A stretch of 60,000 nt of DNA from Symsagittifera roscoffensis (taxonomy: Eukaryota; Xenacoelomorpha; Acoela; Convolutidae). The DNA is taken from positions 64,001-124,000 of the forward strand of contig NC_087066.1 of the NCBI RefSeq assembly GCF_963678635.1, given 5' to 3'. Shown piece after piece: positions 8,736-18,762 of this stretch (positions are counted from its first letter, which is position 1; each line of letters starts with the position of its first letter). A program made the translations under genes and the position numbers. The notes under the pieces were generated by a model. That model was not told the DNA's origin. It saw only the letters and a list, made by a program, of their open reading frames with translations, and did not search any database.

Positions 8736-11458
8736 ACGCGGTAACGATTAAAGATGCGTACCCGATACCGCGAATAGACGAGAGCCTATCTAAACTTGGT
8801 GATGCCAAGTTCTTCACCACATTGGACTTAGGTTCTGCCTTCTGGCAGGTCCCTCTGCGGAAGAAGGACAGAGAGAAAACCGGATTCGCGTGTGAATTGG
8901 GGTTGTACCAGTGGAAGAGGATGCCCTTCGGCTTGTGCAATGCAAAGGCCACTTTTCAAAGACTGATGGCTCAGGCTTTGACGAGAGTGACCAAGAAGTA
9001 CGGGAATCTTGTGATGTGTTACGTGGATGACGTGGTCATAGCGACACCGACCCTTGAAGACCACATTGATAGGCTCGATGAGGTCTTTGGATGCATGAAA
9101 AGAGCAGGATTAAAGTGCAAACCATCGAAATGTGAAATCCTTAGGGATTCGATAAAGTACCTAGGAAGAATGGTGGATAGGCATGGTGTGAGGCCGGACC
9201 CGGAAGCAGTGGAAGCAGTGTTGACATGGAAAGCTCCCAGAACCGACACACAGCTCATGAGCTTCCTAGGGTTTGCCAATTACTACCGAGAATTCATTAA
9301 AGGATATGCGGACAAGGTGTATCCGATGCAGAAGCTGATGCGCAACAAAGGGAAGAAGTTCGAATGGAACGATGAGGCACAGGTTGCTTTCGAGAACATA
9401 AAGCGGGAACTGTGCGAAGCGCCAGTGCTGGGCATGCCTACAGAAAAGGGCATGTATGTTCTCGACACAGATGCATCGGTGGTGGCCATCTCAGGAATCT
9501 TGCATCAAGAGCAAGAATGGAACGGAAGAACAGTTCTCCGTCCCATTGCATACGGCAGCAAGGTCTTGAGTGACACAGAGATGAAATATGGCGCACCAAT
9601 AGCTGAAATGTTTGCAGTAGTCACCTTCGTGGAAAAGTACAGTGCATACTTGGGGAGCGCTCCCTTCAAGTTACGTGTGGACAACAGAGCGTTATCCTGG
9701 TTGAAGACCTACCCGATGGATCAGAGTTATATTGGTAGATGGATAGTAAGATTGGATGGCTACCATATGATAATCGAACATAGGATGCGTGATAAACACC
9801 AGAATGCTGACAGCCTCAGCAAGAAAACTGAGTTCTATGAAAGATTGGAGCAGAAGCAGGCCAATCAGGCGGAAATAAAGGAGGGATTCTCGTTTCTGGA
9901 CAAAGAAACTTATGAAGCGCTTCCCTTAACGAGATGGTTGGATAAGTCTGGACATCCAATTCCAGGACATCCTGAATTACCTGTAGAGAAAGCAGCCGAG
10001 ATAAAGATCCTGTCCAAGGAGGACCCGATCCCGTTGGATTTATTGCTGCGCTCGAACCTGGTCCAGCAAGAACTCTCTCGCATGAATATAAACAGCCTCT
10101 CATTATTGGATAAAACGGTGCAAGTCACACCACAAGTGATGCGGATGCTGGGTGGGTTGTTAGAAAGAGAAGTGACCAGAGATGACCCCGAGTGGACAGC
10201 AGCAATGGCATCGCTAACAGTCAGAAAGAAAATGAAGGTTATGCCGTCCAGACGACAGCACGAAGAGAACGAGAGGGATTGTACGACAATAGTTCAGCAA
10301 CTAGTATCCTCAATACCCCAAGAGATTTTAACCAGTACTTCATACGGACAGAAAGAACAGGAGAGCAGCAAGCAGAAGAAAACCGTCACCTTTGTGGACC
10401 GGGATAAAGAGGGCGAGGTTGTAGAACAAAATCTGCTGCAAGACTATTTGTCCGGGGAGAAGGATAAAGAGAAAGATCAAAGATCACAAGATCAACACCC
10501 GGGACAAGAAAGTTTGTCCGGGGAGTCCGAGATAGACGAGAAAATTCCTGACGAGAAACAGGACCTAGAGAACAAGGTTTTGTCCGGGGAGTTCAGATGG
10601 ATGCGAAGAAAGTACAGACATGATCTGGAGGAGCGTGCAGTCTCCAGCACAACACCTTCGACGGATGATAATTCAGAAAACTCAAGAATGAACACCTATT
10701 CGGACAGGGATTCGACCTCGGGATCAGAACTGTCAGAACTGGCGATACACACGCTACTAGTGGAAACTCGGGCGAGAGACCTGGACAGAGAGGTGTACCA
10801 GGATCCGGACAGCGATCGCTACCTGATACCGAGCGAAAGAGTCTTTGACAACGCAGCGACCGACTTGGAAACAATAGCGGTATCGAAGCGCTCGATAAGC
10901 CTGTTGCCGCAGAAAGAGGTAGTCAGGACTGATCTTCTGCCGTTTGGACAAGAAACACAGCCGTTGGCGAAGATTTGGTGCGTTAAGATGGAGGAAGACA
11001 CGCATCAACCCAACGAGCTGAATAGTCAGATGAGGGTCATGAAGACGTACTTGAAGGCGAGATACAGACTCTCGGACCTTCTAAGGGCGCAGAGAATTGA
11101 TCGCATGACAAGCAACCTGAAAACGTGGATCGAGAATGGTTCTCCGGATAAAGGGGACCTCGAGGAAGATAGTTATCGCATCCTGAGACAATACTTCATG
11201 CAGGAAGAAGGGAGGTTATATTTGAACAAGGACGGAATTGTGGCTTGCAAAAGAAGGGAGGAAGACAGAGTCCTATACAAGTATAACGCGATAGTGTTAC
11301 CGCAACTCTATCAAACAGAATTATTATTCAGGTCACATGATCACATGGGCCATCAAGGGATCGACAAAGTGTATCAGAGGATCCTGAAGCGCTTTGAGTG
11401 GCCTGGAATGAAAAAGGCATGTGAGAAATGGGTAACAGCGTGCCTGTCATGCCAATAG
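8663..11458 (+). CDS. Pol: RT, RNase H and integrase zinc finger (giant element)
   Basis: RT is recognisable from RFCCYFRYLNAV and DAYPIPRIDE through the palm motif YVDDVVIA near residue 120. RNase H follows, with VLDTDAS near residue 268 and the DNRAL and DSLSKK motifs. A linker with three LSGE boxes at a 22-residue period (residues ~596-644) leads to the integrase HHCC finger (HDHMGHQG then ACLSCQ) near residue 892 to the end. The first codon is GTG, so this is a continuation of 5316-8735, not a separate start. TAG at 11456-11458 falls directly after the second Cys pair of the finger, and the same frame continues as the integrase core. Confidence 0.9.
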   Translation: MGLRGSNGEKERGQLRFCCYFRYLNAVTIKDAYPIPRIDESLSKLGDAKFFTTLDLGSAFWQVPLRKKDREKTGFACELGLYQWKRMPFGLCNAKATFQRLMAQALTRVTKKYGNLVMCYVDDVVIATPTLEDHIDRLDEVFGCMKRAGLKCKPSKCEILRDSIKYLGRMVDRHGVRPDPEAVEAVLTWKAPRTDTQLMSFLGFANYYREFIKGYADKVYPMQKLMRNKGKKFEWNDEAQVAFENIKRELCEAPVLGMPTEKGMYVLDTDASVVAISGILHQEQEWNGRTVLRPIAYGSKVLSDTEMKYGAPIAEMFAVVTFVEKYSAYLGSAPFKLRVDNRALSWLKTYPMDQSYIGRWIVRLDGYHMIIEHRMRDKHQNADSLSKKTEFYERLEQKQANQAEIKEGFSFLDKETYEALPLTRWLDKSGHPIPGHPELPVEKAAEIKILSKEDPIPLDLLLRSNLVQQELSRMNINSLSLLDKTVQVTPQVMRMLGGLLEREVTRDDPEWTAAMASLTVRKKMKVMPSRRQHEENERDCTTIVQQLVSSIPQEILTSTSYGQKEQESSKQKKTVTFVDRDKEGEVVEQNLLQDYLSGEKDKEKDQRSQDQHPGQESLSGESEIDEKIPDEKQDLENKVLSGEFRWMRRKYRHDLEERAVSSTTPSTDDNSENSRMNTYSDRDSTSGSELSELAIHTLLVETRARDLDREVYQDPDSDRYLIPSERVFDNAATDLETIAVSKRSISLLPQKEVVRTDLLPFGQETQPLAKIWCVKMEEDTHQPNELNSQMRVMKTYLKARYRLSDLLRAQRIDRMTSNLKTWIENGSPDKGDLEEDSYRILRQYFMQEEGRLYLNKDGIVACKRREEDRVLYKYNAIVLPQLYQTELLFRSHDHMGHQGIDKVYQRILKRFEWPGMKKACEKWVTACLSCQ
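10449..10591 (+). repeat. Three copies of TGTCCGGGGAG at a 66-base period
   Basis: Identical 11-mers start at 10449, 10515 and 10581. They encode the LSGE boxes in the RNase H-integrase linker. The same 11-mer sits at 29302-29312, two bases before the 3' LTR, where the polypurine tract is expected. The internal copies could act as extra plus-strand primer sites, or be a coincidence of a repeated peptide; this is inference. Confidence 0.7.
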
Positions 11459-11476
11459 GTCAAGGATCCAAGGAAG

Positions 11477-12067
11477 TTGCGATTTCCTTTACAATCGATC
11501 GAGTCGTCTGAATTCAACGAGGTGGTGCAAATAGATCACCAAAAGATATGCATGACAGACAATGGTTACAATCAGGTGCTGGTCATGATAGATCATTTTA
11601 CGAAGTATGCAGAGGCCGTGCCCTGCATAACTGCCTCGGTGGAAGAGACATGCGACCACCTGATCAATACATGGATAGCAAGACATGGTTGTCCGATGAC
11701 GTTTCAATCGGACAATGGAACAGCTTTCGTAGGAGAGCTTACGAAAGAGCTTATGAGACGCTCACAGGTTGCTCAGGCTCACTCCACGACACACCACCCT
11801 CAGACGAATGGCTTAGTGGAAAGACAGAATAGGACGTTAGTGTCGATGCTGAGAGTATATTGTTCCAGGTACATGACCGATTGGGACAGATATCTTCCAC
11901 AGGTGATGGGGGCATATAATAGCACGCAACACTCCACCACTGGAGTCAGTCCACACATGATGCTAACTGGACACGAAAAGTCTTTACCCTTAACCTTCTT
12001 CTACCCAGAATATGAGGGAAAGAAAACGTCCCCACAGGTCTACGTGAGGGATGTGATCAAACGCTAA
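11477..12067 (+). CDS. Integrase catalytic core, copy 1 (giant element)
   Basis: DDE integrase/transposase core that inserts element cDNA into the genome. Counting from the TTG at 11477, the catalytic residues are D20 (QIDHQ), D79 (QSDNG) and E115 (GLVERQ), a DD35E arrangement. The frame is the same as that of 8663-11458 and there is no ATG between the TAG at 11456 and the core, so the core is cut off from its zinc finger only by that stop. It ends at TAA 12065-12067, where a Gln codon would suit the helix. An almost identical second copy lies at 14274-14864. Confidence 0.9.
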   Translation: MRFPLQSIESSEFNEVVQIDHQKICMTDNGYNQVLVMIDHFTKYAEAVPCITASVEETCDHLINTWIARHGCPMTFQSDNGTAFVGELTKELMRRSQVAQAHSTTHHPQTNGLVERQNRTLVSMLRVYCSRYMTDWDRYLPQVMGAYNSTQHSTTGVSPHMMLTGHEKSLPLTFFYPEYEGKKTSPQVYVRDVIKR

Positions 12068-12073
12068 CAGGAG

Positions 12074-12874
12074 TTGAACGATTTGTGTAGACGAAACACT
12101 CAGCAGGCACAGGCAAGGCAGAGGAAAAGATTCGACAAGAAAGCAGCTGGTGCAAAGGCTTACTCGGTGGGAGATTACGTATGGGTATTTCAGAACGTTA
12201 TACCACCGAAAGGGACAAAGAAGCTTCTGAAGAAGTGGAGGGGACACTTCATGATTACAGAGGTGCACCAGGAGGGACGCTTTTATAGACTGAGTACTGG
12301 CCGAGCCGCTCACTACGAGAACATCAAGCCACACAATCCATCGACAGAAGACTGGTGTATACCTGCAGACATGGAAGAAGAGGATTATCTAATGATGGAT
12401 CCTGCTTGTGAGGTCAATGAAAAAGGCACCAGGGAGAAGAACGATGGAAACGAAATCGTAGAGGATGGTACAGATACACCGCTGGACCTGGATCCAAACG
12501 AACGGATAGAAGCGGACGATGAAACCTTACCCTACGCAGAAGAGGATTGGCAGGATCCCGAAAAGATAGAGGTTCCCAAGAACTTGGAACCAGATCTTCC
12601 GTTCACGATGCAGACTCGTCAGAAGGACGGAACGAGACCAAGAAAGAAATACAATCCTTACGGTGACGACTTTGTAGTGGATAGGATAGATCTAAAGAAA
12701 ATAGTGGAGAAAGTAGTGGGTTTAGAGGAAATAACTGTGTCACAAGACATTGACATAGTCGATGATCACAACGATGAATGGGTTGACGACTGGTCGAAAC
12801 CCGAGGTAGAATTCGACGATGAGCAACAGCAGTCATATGAACAAGACCAGACGAACCTGCGCGTCTTAGAGTGA
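12074..12874 (+). CDS. Integrase C-terminal domain and acidic tail, copy 1
   Basis: In frame with the core and again without an initiating ATG (first codon TTG). Residues ~30-85 (GDYVWVFQ, then KLLKKWRGHFMITEV) form the SH3-like DNA-binding domain that ends Ty3/gypsy integrases (GPY/F-type module). The rest, about 180 residues, is very acidic and probably disordered. TGA at 12872-12874 separates it from the macrodomain segment, which continues in the same frame. Confidence 0.8.
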   Translation: MNDLCRRNTQQAQARQRKRFDKKAAGAKAYSVGDYVWVFQNVIPPKGTKKLLKKWRGHFMITEVHQEGRFYRLSTGRAAHYENIKPHNPSTEDWCIPADMEEEDYLMMDPACEVNEKGTREKNDGNEIVEDGTDTPLDLDPNERIEADDETLPYAEEDWQDPEKIEVPKNLEPDLPFTMQTRQKDGTRPRKKYNPYGDDFVVDRIDLKKIVEKVVGLEEITVSQDIDIVDDHNDEWVDDWSKPEVEFDDEQQQSYEQDQTNLRVLE

Positions 12875-12889
12875 CTGAATGAAACAACA

Positions 12890-13393
12890 TTGGATCCAGA
12901 GGAGACCAGCGTCACGATTCAAGACGTAGATCGTGAAAGCATGAAATACATCAAGACTGAACGAGACGATCCTTCCTGGGCTGCCCAGGAAGGACGACTA
13001 CTCATTCCAGCTTCTAACCTTGACTTGATACCCGGTATGCGATCGACGGGGACGTCGATGGATATTTTTGTCCGGGAAGTGGGGGTAGGACTTACCCACA
13101 CTGAAAACTTGATAATAAAAAAATTGAGAATAGCAAGAGAAACAGGAGACTTAGAAGCAGAAACAGGCGAAGAACCTAAGAAACCTGACATAGGCAGGGT
13201 AGTTGAGTCATATTTTAACTTACCAAATGAATATTCAAGTAACATAGTACTAACAGATAGTGATTTCATACTCACAAACAGAACATGTGCGATAGCAATC
13301 ACCGCAGACATGAGTTTTAGGACGGCGCTAGCGGCAGATTTCAAGAGGGAATACAAAAACGTGGAATTGCTTTGGAAGCAAAGCCAGGGATAG
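12890..13393 (+). pseudogene. Macrodomain-like segment, copy 1, cut by duplication junction
   Basis: Same as the first 165 codons of 15687-16235. It starts at TTG in the same frame as integrase, so it is a Pol C-terminal extension. One base is missing near 13383 (GCAAAGCC against GCAAAGACC in copy 2), and at about 13401 the sequence jumps back to linker sequence equal to 10605. The second half of the macrodomain is therefore absent from this copy. Confidence 0.7.
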
Positions 13394-13484
13394 GGGGCGT
13401 AGAAGAAAGTACAGACATGATCTGGAGGAGCGTGCAGTCTCCAGCACAACACCTTCGACGGATGATAATTCAGAAAGCTCAAGA

Positions 13485-14255
13485 ATGAACACCTATTCGG
13501 ACAGGGATTCGACCTCGGGATCAGAACTGTCAGAACTGGCGATACACACGCTACTAGTGGAAACTCGGGCGAGAGACCTGGACAGAGAGGTGTACCAGGA
13601 TCCGGACAGCGATCGCTACCTGATACCGAGCGAAAGAGTCTTTGACAACGCAGCGGACGACTTGGAAACAATAGCGGTATCGAAGCGCTCGATAAGCATG
13701 TTGCCGCAGAAAGAGGTAGTCAGGACTGATCTTCTGCCGTTTGGACAAGAAACACAGCCGTTGGCGAAGATTTGGTGCGTTAAGATGGAGGAAGACACGC
13801 ATCAACCCAACGAGCTGAATAGTCAGATGAGGGTCATGAAGACGTACTTGAAGGCGAGATACAGACTCTCGGACCTTCTAAGGGCGCAGAGAATTGATCG
13901 CATGACAAGCAACCTGAAAACGTGGATCGAGAATGGTTCTCCGGATAAAGGGGACCTCGAGGAAGATAGTTATCGCATCCTGAGACAATACTTCATGCAG
14001 GAAGAAGGGAGGTTATATTTGAACAAGGACGGAATTGTGGCTTGCAAAAGAAGGGAGGAAGACAGAGTCCTATACAAGTATAACGCGATAGTGTTACCGC
14101 AACTCTATCAAACAGAATTATTATTCAGGTCACATGATCACATGGGCCATCAAGGGATCGACAAAGTGTATCAGAGGATCCTGAAGCGCTTTGAGTGGCC
14201 TGGAATGAAAAAGGCATGTGAGAAATGGGTAACAGCGTGCCTGTCATGCCAATAG
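13485..14255 (+). pseudogene. RNase H-integrase linker and integrase zinc finger, copy 2
   Basis: Duplicate of codons 676-931 of the frame at 8663-11458. The ATG at 13485 is an internal Met of the original. It ends at the same TAG (14253-14255) directly after the HHCC finger. With no RT upstream in frame, it is a by-product of duplication 1. Confidence 0.85.
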
Positions 14256-14273
14256 GTCAAGGATCCAAGGAAG

Positions 14274-14864
14274 TTGCGATTTCCTTTACAATCGATCGAG
14301 TCGTCTGAATTCAACGAGGTGGTGCAAATAGATCACCAAAAGATATGCATGACAGACAATGGTTACAATCAGGTGCTGGTCATGATAGATCATTTTACGA
14401 AGTATGCAGAGGCCGTGCCCTGCATAACTGCCTCGGTGGAAGAGACATGCGACCACCTGATCAATACATGGATAGCAAGACATGGTTGTCCGATGACGTT
14501 TCAATCGGACAATGGAACAGCTTTCGTAGGAGAGCTTACGAAAGAGCTTATGAGACGCTCACAGGTTGCTCAGGCTCACTCCACGACACACCACCCTCAG
14601 ACGAATGGCTTAGTGGAAAGACAGAATAGGACGTTAGTGTCGATGCTGAGAGTATATTGTTCCAGGTACATGACCGATTGGGACAGATATCTTCCACAGG
14701 TGATGGGGGCATATAATAGCACGCAACACTCCACCACTGGAGTCAGTCCACACATGATGCTAACTGGACACGAAAAGTCTTTACCCTTAACCTTCTTCTA
14801 CCCAGAATATGAGGGAAAGAAAACGTCCCCACAGGTCTACGTGAGGGATGTGATCAAACGCTAA
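14274..14864 (+). pseudogene. Integrase catalytic core, copy 2
   Basis: Codon-for-codon duplicate of 11477-12067, keeping the DD35E triad and the terminal TAA at 14862. It has no ATG of its own. It is an intact core by sequence but detached from both the finger and the RT. Confidence 0.85.
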
Positions 14865-14870
14865 CAGGAG

Positions 14871-15671
14871 TTGAACGATTTGTGTAGACGAAACACTCAG
14901 CAGGCACAGGCAAGGCAGAGGAAAAGATTCGACAAGAAAGCAGCTGGTGCAAAGGCTTACTCGGTGGGAGACTACGTATGGGTATTTCAGAACGTTATAC
15001 CACCGAAAGGGACAAAGAAGCTTCTGAAGAAGTGGAGGGGACACTTCATGATTACAGAGGTGCACCAGGAGGGACGCTTTTATAGACTGAGTACTGGCCG
15101 AGCCGCTCACTACGAGAACATCAAGCCACACAATCCATCGACAGAAGACTGGTGTATACCTGCAGACATGGAAGAAGAGGATTATCTAATGATGGATCCT
15201 GCTTGTGAGGTCAATGAAAAAGGCACCAGGGAGAAGAACGATGGAAACGAAATCGTAGAGGATGGTACAGATACACCGCTGGACCTGGATCCAAACGAAC
15301 GGATAGAAGCGGACGATGAAACCTTACCCTACGCAGAAGAGGATTGGCAGGATCCCGAACAGATAGAGGTTCCCAAGAACTTGGAACCAGATCTTCCGTT
15401 CACGATGCAGACTCGTCAGAAGGACGGAACGAGACCAAGAAAGAAATACAATCCTTACGGTGACGACTTTGTAGTGGATAGGATAGATCTAAAGAAAATA
15501 GTGGAGAAAGTAGTGGGTTTAGAGGAAATAACTGTGTCACAAGACATTGACATAGTCGATGATCACAACGATGAATGGGTTGACGACTGGTCGAAACCCG
15601 AGGTAGAATTCGACGATGAGCAACAGCAGTCATATGAACAAGACCAGACGAACCTGCGCGTCTTAGAGTGA
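14871..15671 (+). pseudogene. Integrase C-terminal domain and acidic tail, copy 2
   Basis: Duplicate of 12074-12874 with a single protein difference visible (Lys to Gln in the acidic tail). It starts at TTG and ends at TGA 15669-15671 in the frame that continues into the macrodomain. Confidence 0.8.
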
Positions 15672-15686
15672 CTGAATGAAACAACC

Positions 15687-16487
15687 TTGGATCCAGAGGA
15701 GACCAGCGTCACGATTCAAGACGTAGATCGTGAAAGCATGAAATACATCAAGACTGAACGAGACGATCCTTCCTGGGCTGCCCAGGAAGGACGACTACTC
15801 ATTCCAGCTTCTAACCTTGACTTGATACCCGGTATGCGATCGACGGGGACGTCGATGGATATTTTTGTCCGGGAAGTGGGGGTAGGACTTACCCACACTG
15901 AAAACTTGATAATAAAAAAATTGAGAATAGCAAGAGAAACAGGAGACTTAGAAGCAGAAACAGGCGAAGAACCTAAGAAACCTGACATAGGCAGGGTAGT
16001 TGAGTCATATTTTAACTTACCAAATGAATATTCAAGTAACATAGTACTAACAGATAGTGATTTCATACTCACAAACAGAACATGTGCGATAGCAATCACC
16101 GCAGACATGAGTTTTAGGACGGCGCTAGCGGCAGATTTCAAGAGGGAATACAAAAACGTGGAATTGCTTTGGAAGCAAAGACCAGGGATAGGGGGCGTAG
16201 CAGCCTTACCCCCGGCGGTGTCGCAGATACCGTGAAAGTACTTACGCTTCTTGGTAACGAGGGCGACAGAGAAGCAGCACGTGGACCCAGAAAATCTAGT
16301 CTTGTCTTTGACGAGGCTGAGGGACTTCCTTGTGGAAATGGACGTGAAGGAGCTCTCGCTTCCAGTGTACGATCCAAACAGAGGAAGACTGCATCCTCGG
16401 GAATTGTACGCGCTTGTACACGTGATATTCTCCGATACGAACATACAAGTGTATCTACATAAGAAATATTACTTAAGTATAGGCTGA
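15687..16487 (+). CDS. Macrodomain-like Pol C-terminal segment, full copy
   Basis: A single frame of about 266 codons interrupted only by TGA at 16233-16235. After an acidic N-terminal half, the segment from about 16030 to 16487 has the layout of a short macrodomain of the OARD1/Poa1 type: an AIAITADMSF strand-loop, LAADFKREY helix, a Gly-rich loop (RPGIGG), a strand KYLRFLVTRATEK, a long helix of LSLTRLRDFL type, strand VKELSLPVYDPNRG, and a final helix-strand ending IFSDTNIQVYL. Macrodomains bind or cleave ADP-ribose. The canonical GCGLxxL loop is replaced by YDPNRGRL, so catalysis is uncertain. The assignment is by eye from the motif order; a profile search is needed. The frame continues from integrase, so it would be made as the end of Pol. 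Confidence 0.6.
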
Positions 16488-18749
16488 GTGATGTGCGAGA
16501 GGGTGTTAGGCCAAAGACCAAGTTGCATGTAATATGTGATATGTGTGTTATGTTATGTTATGTTATGTTATGTTATGTTATGTGTTAGGTTATTAAGATC
16601 ATGGGTAAGTAGGGGTTAGTGACCATGAACAACTAAATGACGATTTTGGGAAAAGATCCGAATTTGGACTGTCCAATCTTAGGTCGAATTCCAAAATTTT
16701 AGAAACCAATTGATTTTAATAAATTTTAGGATAAATATCTTTTTATCTGAACTGACTTTAAGCAAATTTTAACGATATATGTTAAGGTGAAACTGACCAG
16801 TGTGACATTCGTGATTTCTTTTCTAGATCCTGATTGATCATTTAAATTACTCACTTGAGTCAAATTATCAAATCGAAGTCGAATCAAATCAAACTTGGAA
16901 AGAACAGTATGGACAATTTCAACCTGGACGAATTGATGGACCTGGCAGAGGCATATGTGGGACCGATGGTAGATGCGATCTATCGTCGGCTGATCGAACG
17001 AGACTTCGCTCTGGAGGACCCAGAGGTGGTCATGTTGCTGACCGCCCTAATCAACATCTTGGGGCACGACAACCGTGGGGACCGCCCCACGGAAGTCCTG
17101 TTGATGGCAGCATATGGAGAAAGAGGAGTACTAGACCGCCCGAACATGAGAGTGATGAGGTGGGGAAACGGGGCTCTCTCAGGGAGTGACTTGGCGAATG
17201 AGCCTGGATTGGGAAGTTCGAGGACTTACCAACCAGGTGAGATGCCAATGCCCTCTAAACCTAAACCTGGGCTGACGAGAATGCATAGGGAGATGAACAG
17301 CGAGGCGACCTCGTCTGGTTCACCACTGAGAGCAGCTGTGCCACCAAAAAGGGCGAAAGTAACACAGAAGGTTCAGACGAACCAAACCATACAAGATCTG
17401 GACGAGATGAACGCTCAGCTGAAAAGAACGGAGAAGGAGTTAGACGATATGACGAAGACCATGCTGGCGATGGAGGAAGACCGGGACATGTGGAGAAAGT
17501 TGTTTGAAGACTGCAACAAAAAGCAGGGTCAAGAGATCGAACGCTTAAGACAGGAATATAAAGAGCGATCGGAGCAGGCGGCGTTGACAACGGCCATTGA
17601 GAAAGTGATACCTGCAAGGGATATTCCTCGTGGGCAGTCCCCGATGGAGCTCTTGACACCTCGAGAAATGAGTCAAACAACGGAGACACGGCTTCCAGCA
17701 GAGACGAATCGAGTAACAATCCCAGATCCTAGTGACACCTTGGGTGATCCCGTCGTAGAACAGACAGTGAGAAAACTGATAGAGACAGCTGGACGATTGG
17801 TCGCTAACAAGAATGCACCAGGTTCCGGGGTGACTGCACCCTATGGAACGATTGACGATACGGGCAGAGTACAACTCTCCCAGACAGTAATCAGACAAGG
17901 GATAAGTAACGTGACACCACTCATGGGGAGCTCGAGAATCCCAGAGAGGAAAGTAAGGAAGATGCCAGCGAAGAAAGTGTCTCGTGTAATAGACGTGCAG
18001 AAGAATAATCAATTGAAGTATAGTTTCACGGGAGTTCCAGAGACAGATCCGAGAGCCTGCTTCAATCGAGCTACCTGGAGCCCGGCTGTGAACCTGCAGC
18101 AACCACCACTCGGGACATCACACCTGATATTGGGAGACAGCTTAATCAGAGTGCTGTCGAATTTGAGGGTGGCCTTTGGAGGCGCAACGATTGCCCAATT
18201 ATATCGGATGGTGGAGCTGATGAATCCAGGGAAGATACCCAATGTGATGATCTTAGTTGGGACGAATGATATCTCCAGAGGATCAGATGAGCAGGAAGCA
18301 CTGTGGGAATCAATGATGGTGTGTTTGTTCACTACTCTCTGGCAGAAGTTCAGTTGCGCGTTACTGACCGTTTGCACGGTGCCAATGAACGCAAGAAGCC
18401 TGACAGCATCAGGAAGAAGGCACAATGAGGGAGTCATGAGATGGAACAACATCTTGAGAAATTTAGCAAATCGAAATGCCGGAAGAATGATCCTCATGGA
18501 CATTGAACACGAATTGAGAGCCATGGATCAACCCAGACTGACCTCGGATGGCATCAGCTTCGACAGTATCGAAGGACAAGCTTGGTTGAATCGAGTCTTC
18601 CAAGAACGGTTGGATGAGCTGGAAGCAGAACTCTTTGACACAGGAGTGCTGAAGGAAGAGGGAACGGTGAGTGATACGGTGATCACCACCTTTGTGCCTC
18701 CTAACCTGGAAACACGCTTGGGTACGGTCCCAGCCGTCACAAATTACCG
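16045..18749 (+). repeat. Internal tandem duplication 2, left unit
   Basis: Repeated at 18750-21439. The offset is 2705 up to the TGTTA microsatellite near 16545 and 2690 after it, because the left unit has three extra TGTTA repeats. I count only three other differences (about 0.1%). The unit covers the second half of the macrodomain, the spacer and the first three quarters of the SGNH-like ORF. Confidence 0.95.
16488..16908 (+). other. AT-rich spacer with TGTTA microsatellite and splice acceptor
   Basis: Non-coding spacer between Pol and the SGNH-like ORF, repeated at 19193-19598. It has a (TGTTA)n run near 16540-16585 and, at 16812-16826, the pyrimidine-rich GATTTCTTTTCTAG, a good 3' splice site 82 bases before the first ATG. 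The 11-mer TGTGACATTCG at 16801-16811 is identical to the start of the LTRs. The arrangement fits a subgenomic spliced transcript for the downstream ORFs, as with retroviral env; this is inferred. Confidence 0.6.
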
Positions 18750-18762
18750 TACTAACAGATAG
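16909..18762 (+). pseudogene. SGNH/GDSL-like ORF, truncated copy
   Basis: Same as the first ~614 codons of 19599-22064, including the complete SGNH-like domain. At 18749 duplication 2 replaces the C-terminal part with three chance codons and a stop. The open frame also runs upstream to a TTG at 16855, but the first ATG is 16909. Confidence 0.8.

Larger units (their letters stand above)
10605..13401 (+). repeat. Internal tandem duplication 1, left unit (2797 bp)
   Basis: Repeated head-to-tail at 13402-16199 with a constant offset of 2797. I count about seven substitutions and one 1-base indel, or about 0.3%. The unit runs from the linker just after the third LSGE box through the integrase finger, core and C-terminus to the middle of the macrodomain. 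There is 1-2 bases of microhomology at the junction. It carries the same three in-frame stops in both copies, so the stops are older than the duplication. Confidence 0.95.
13402..16199 (+). repeat. Internal tandem duplication 1, right unit
   Basis: Right-hand copy of 10605-13401. It continues without a break into the complete macrodomain-like frame, so this copy keeps the original downstream connection, while the left copy keeps the original upstream connection to RT. Confidence 0.95.

Noticed and set aside
12919-13671. Long minus-strand frames opposite Pol (also 15716-16444 and 17261-17719)
   Set aside because: Shadows of the plus-strand coding sequence; Ser/Leu/Pro-rich composition typical of antisense frames, no family match.
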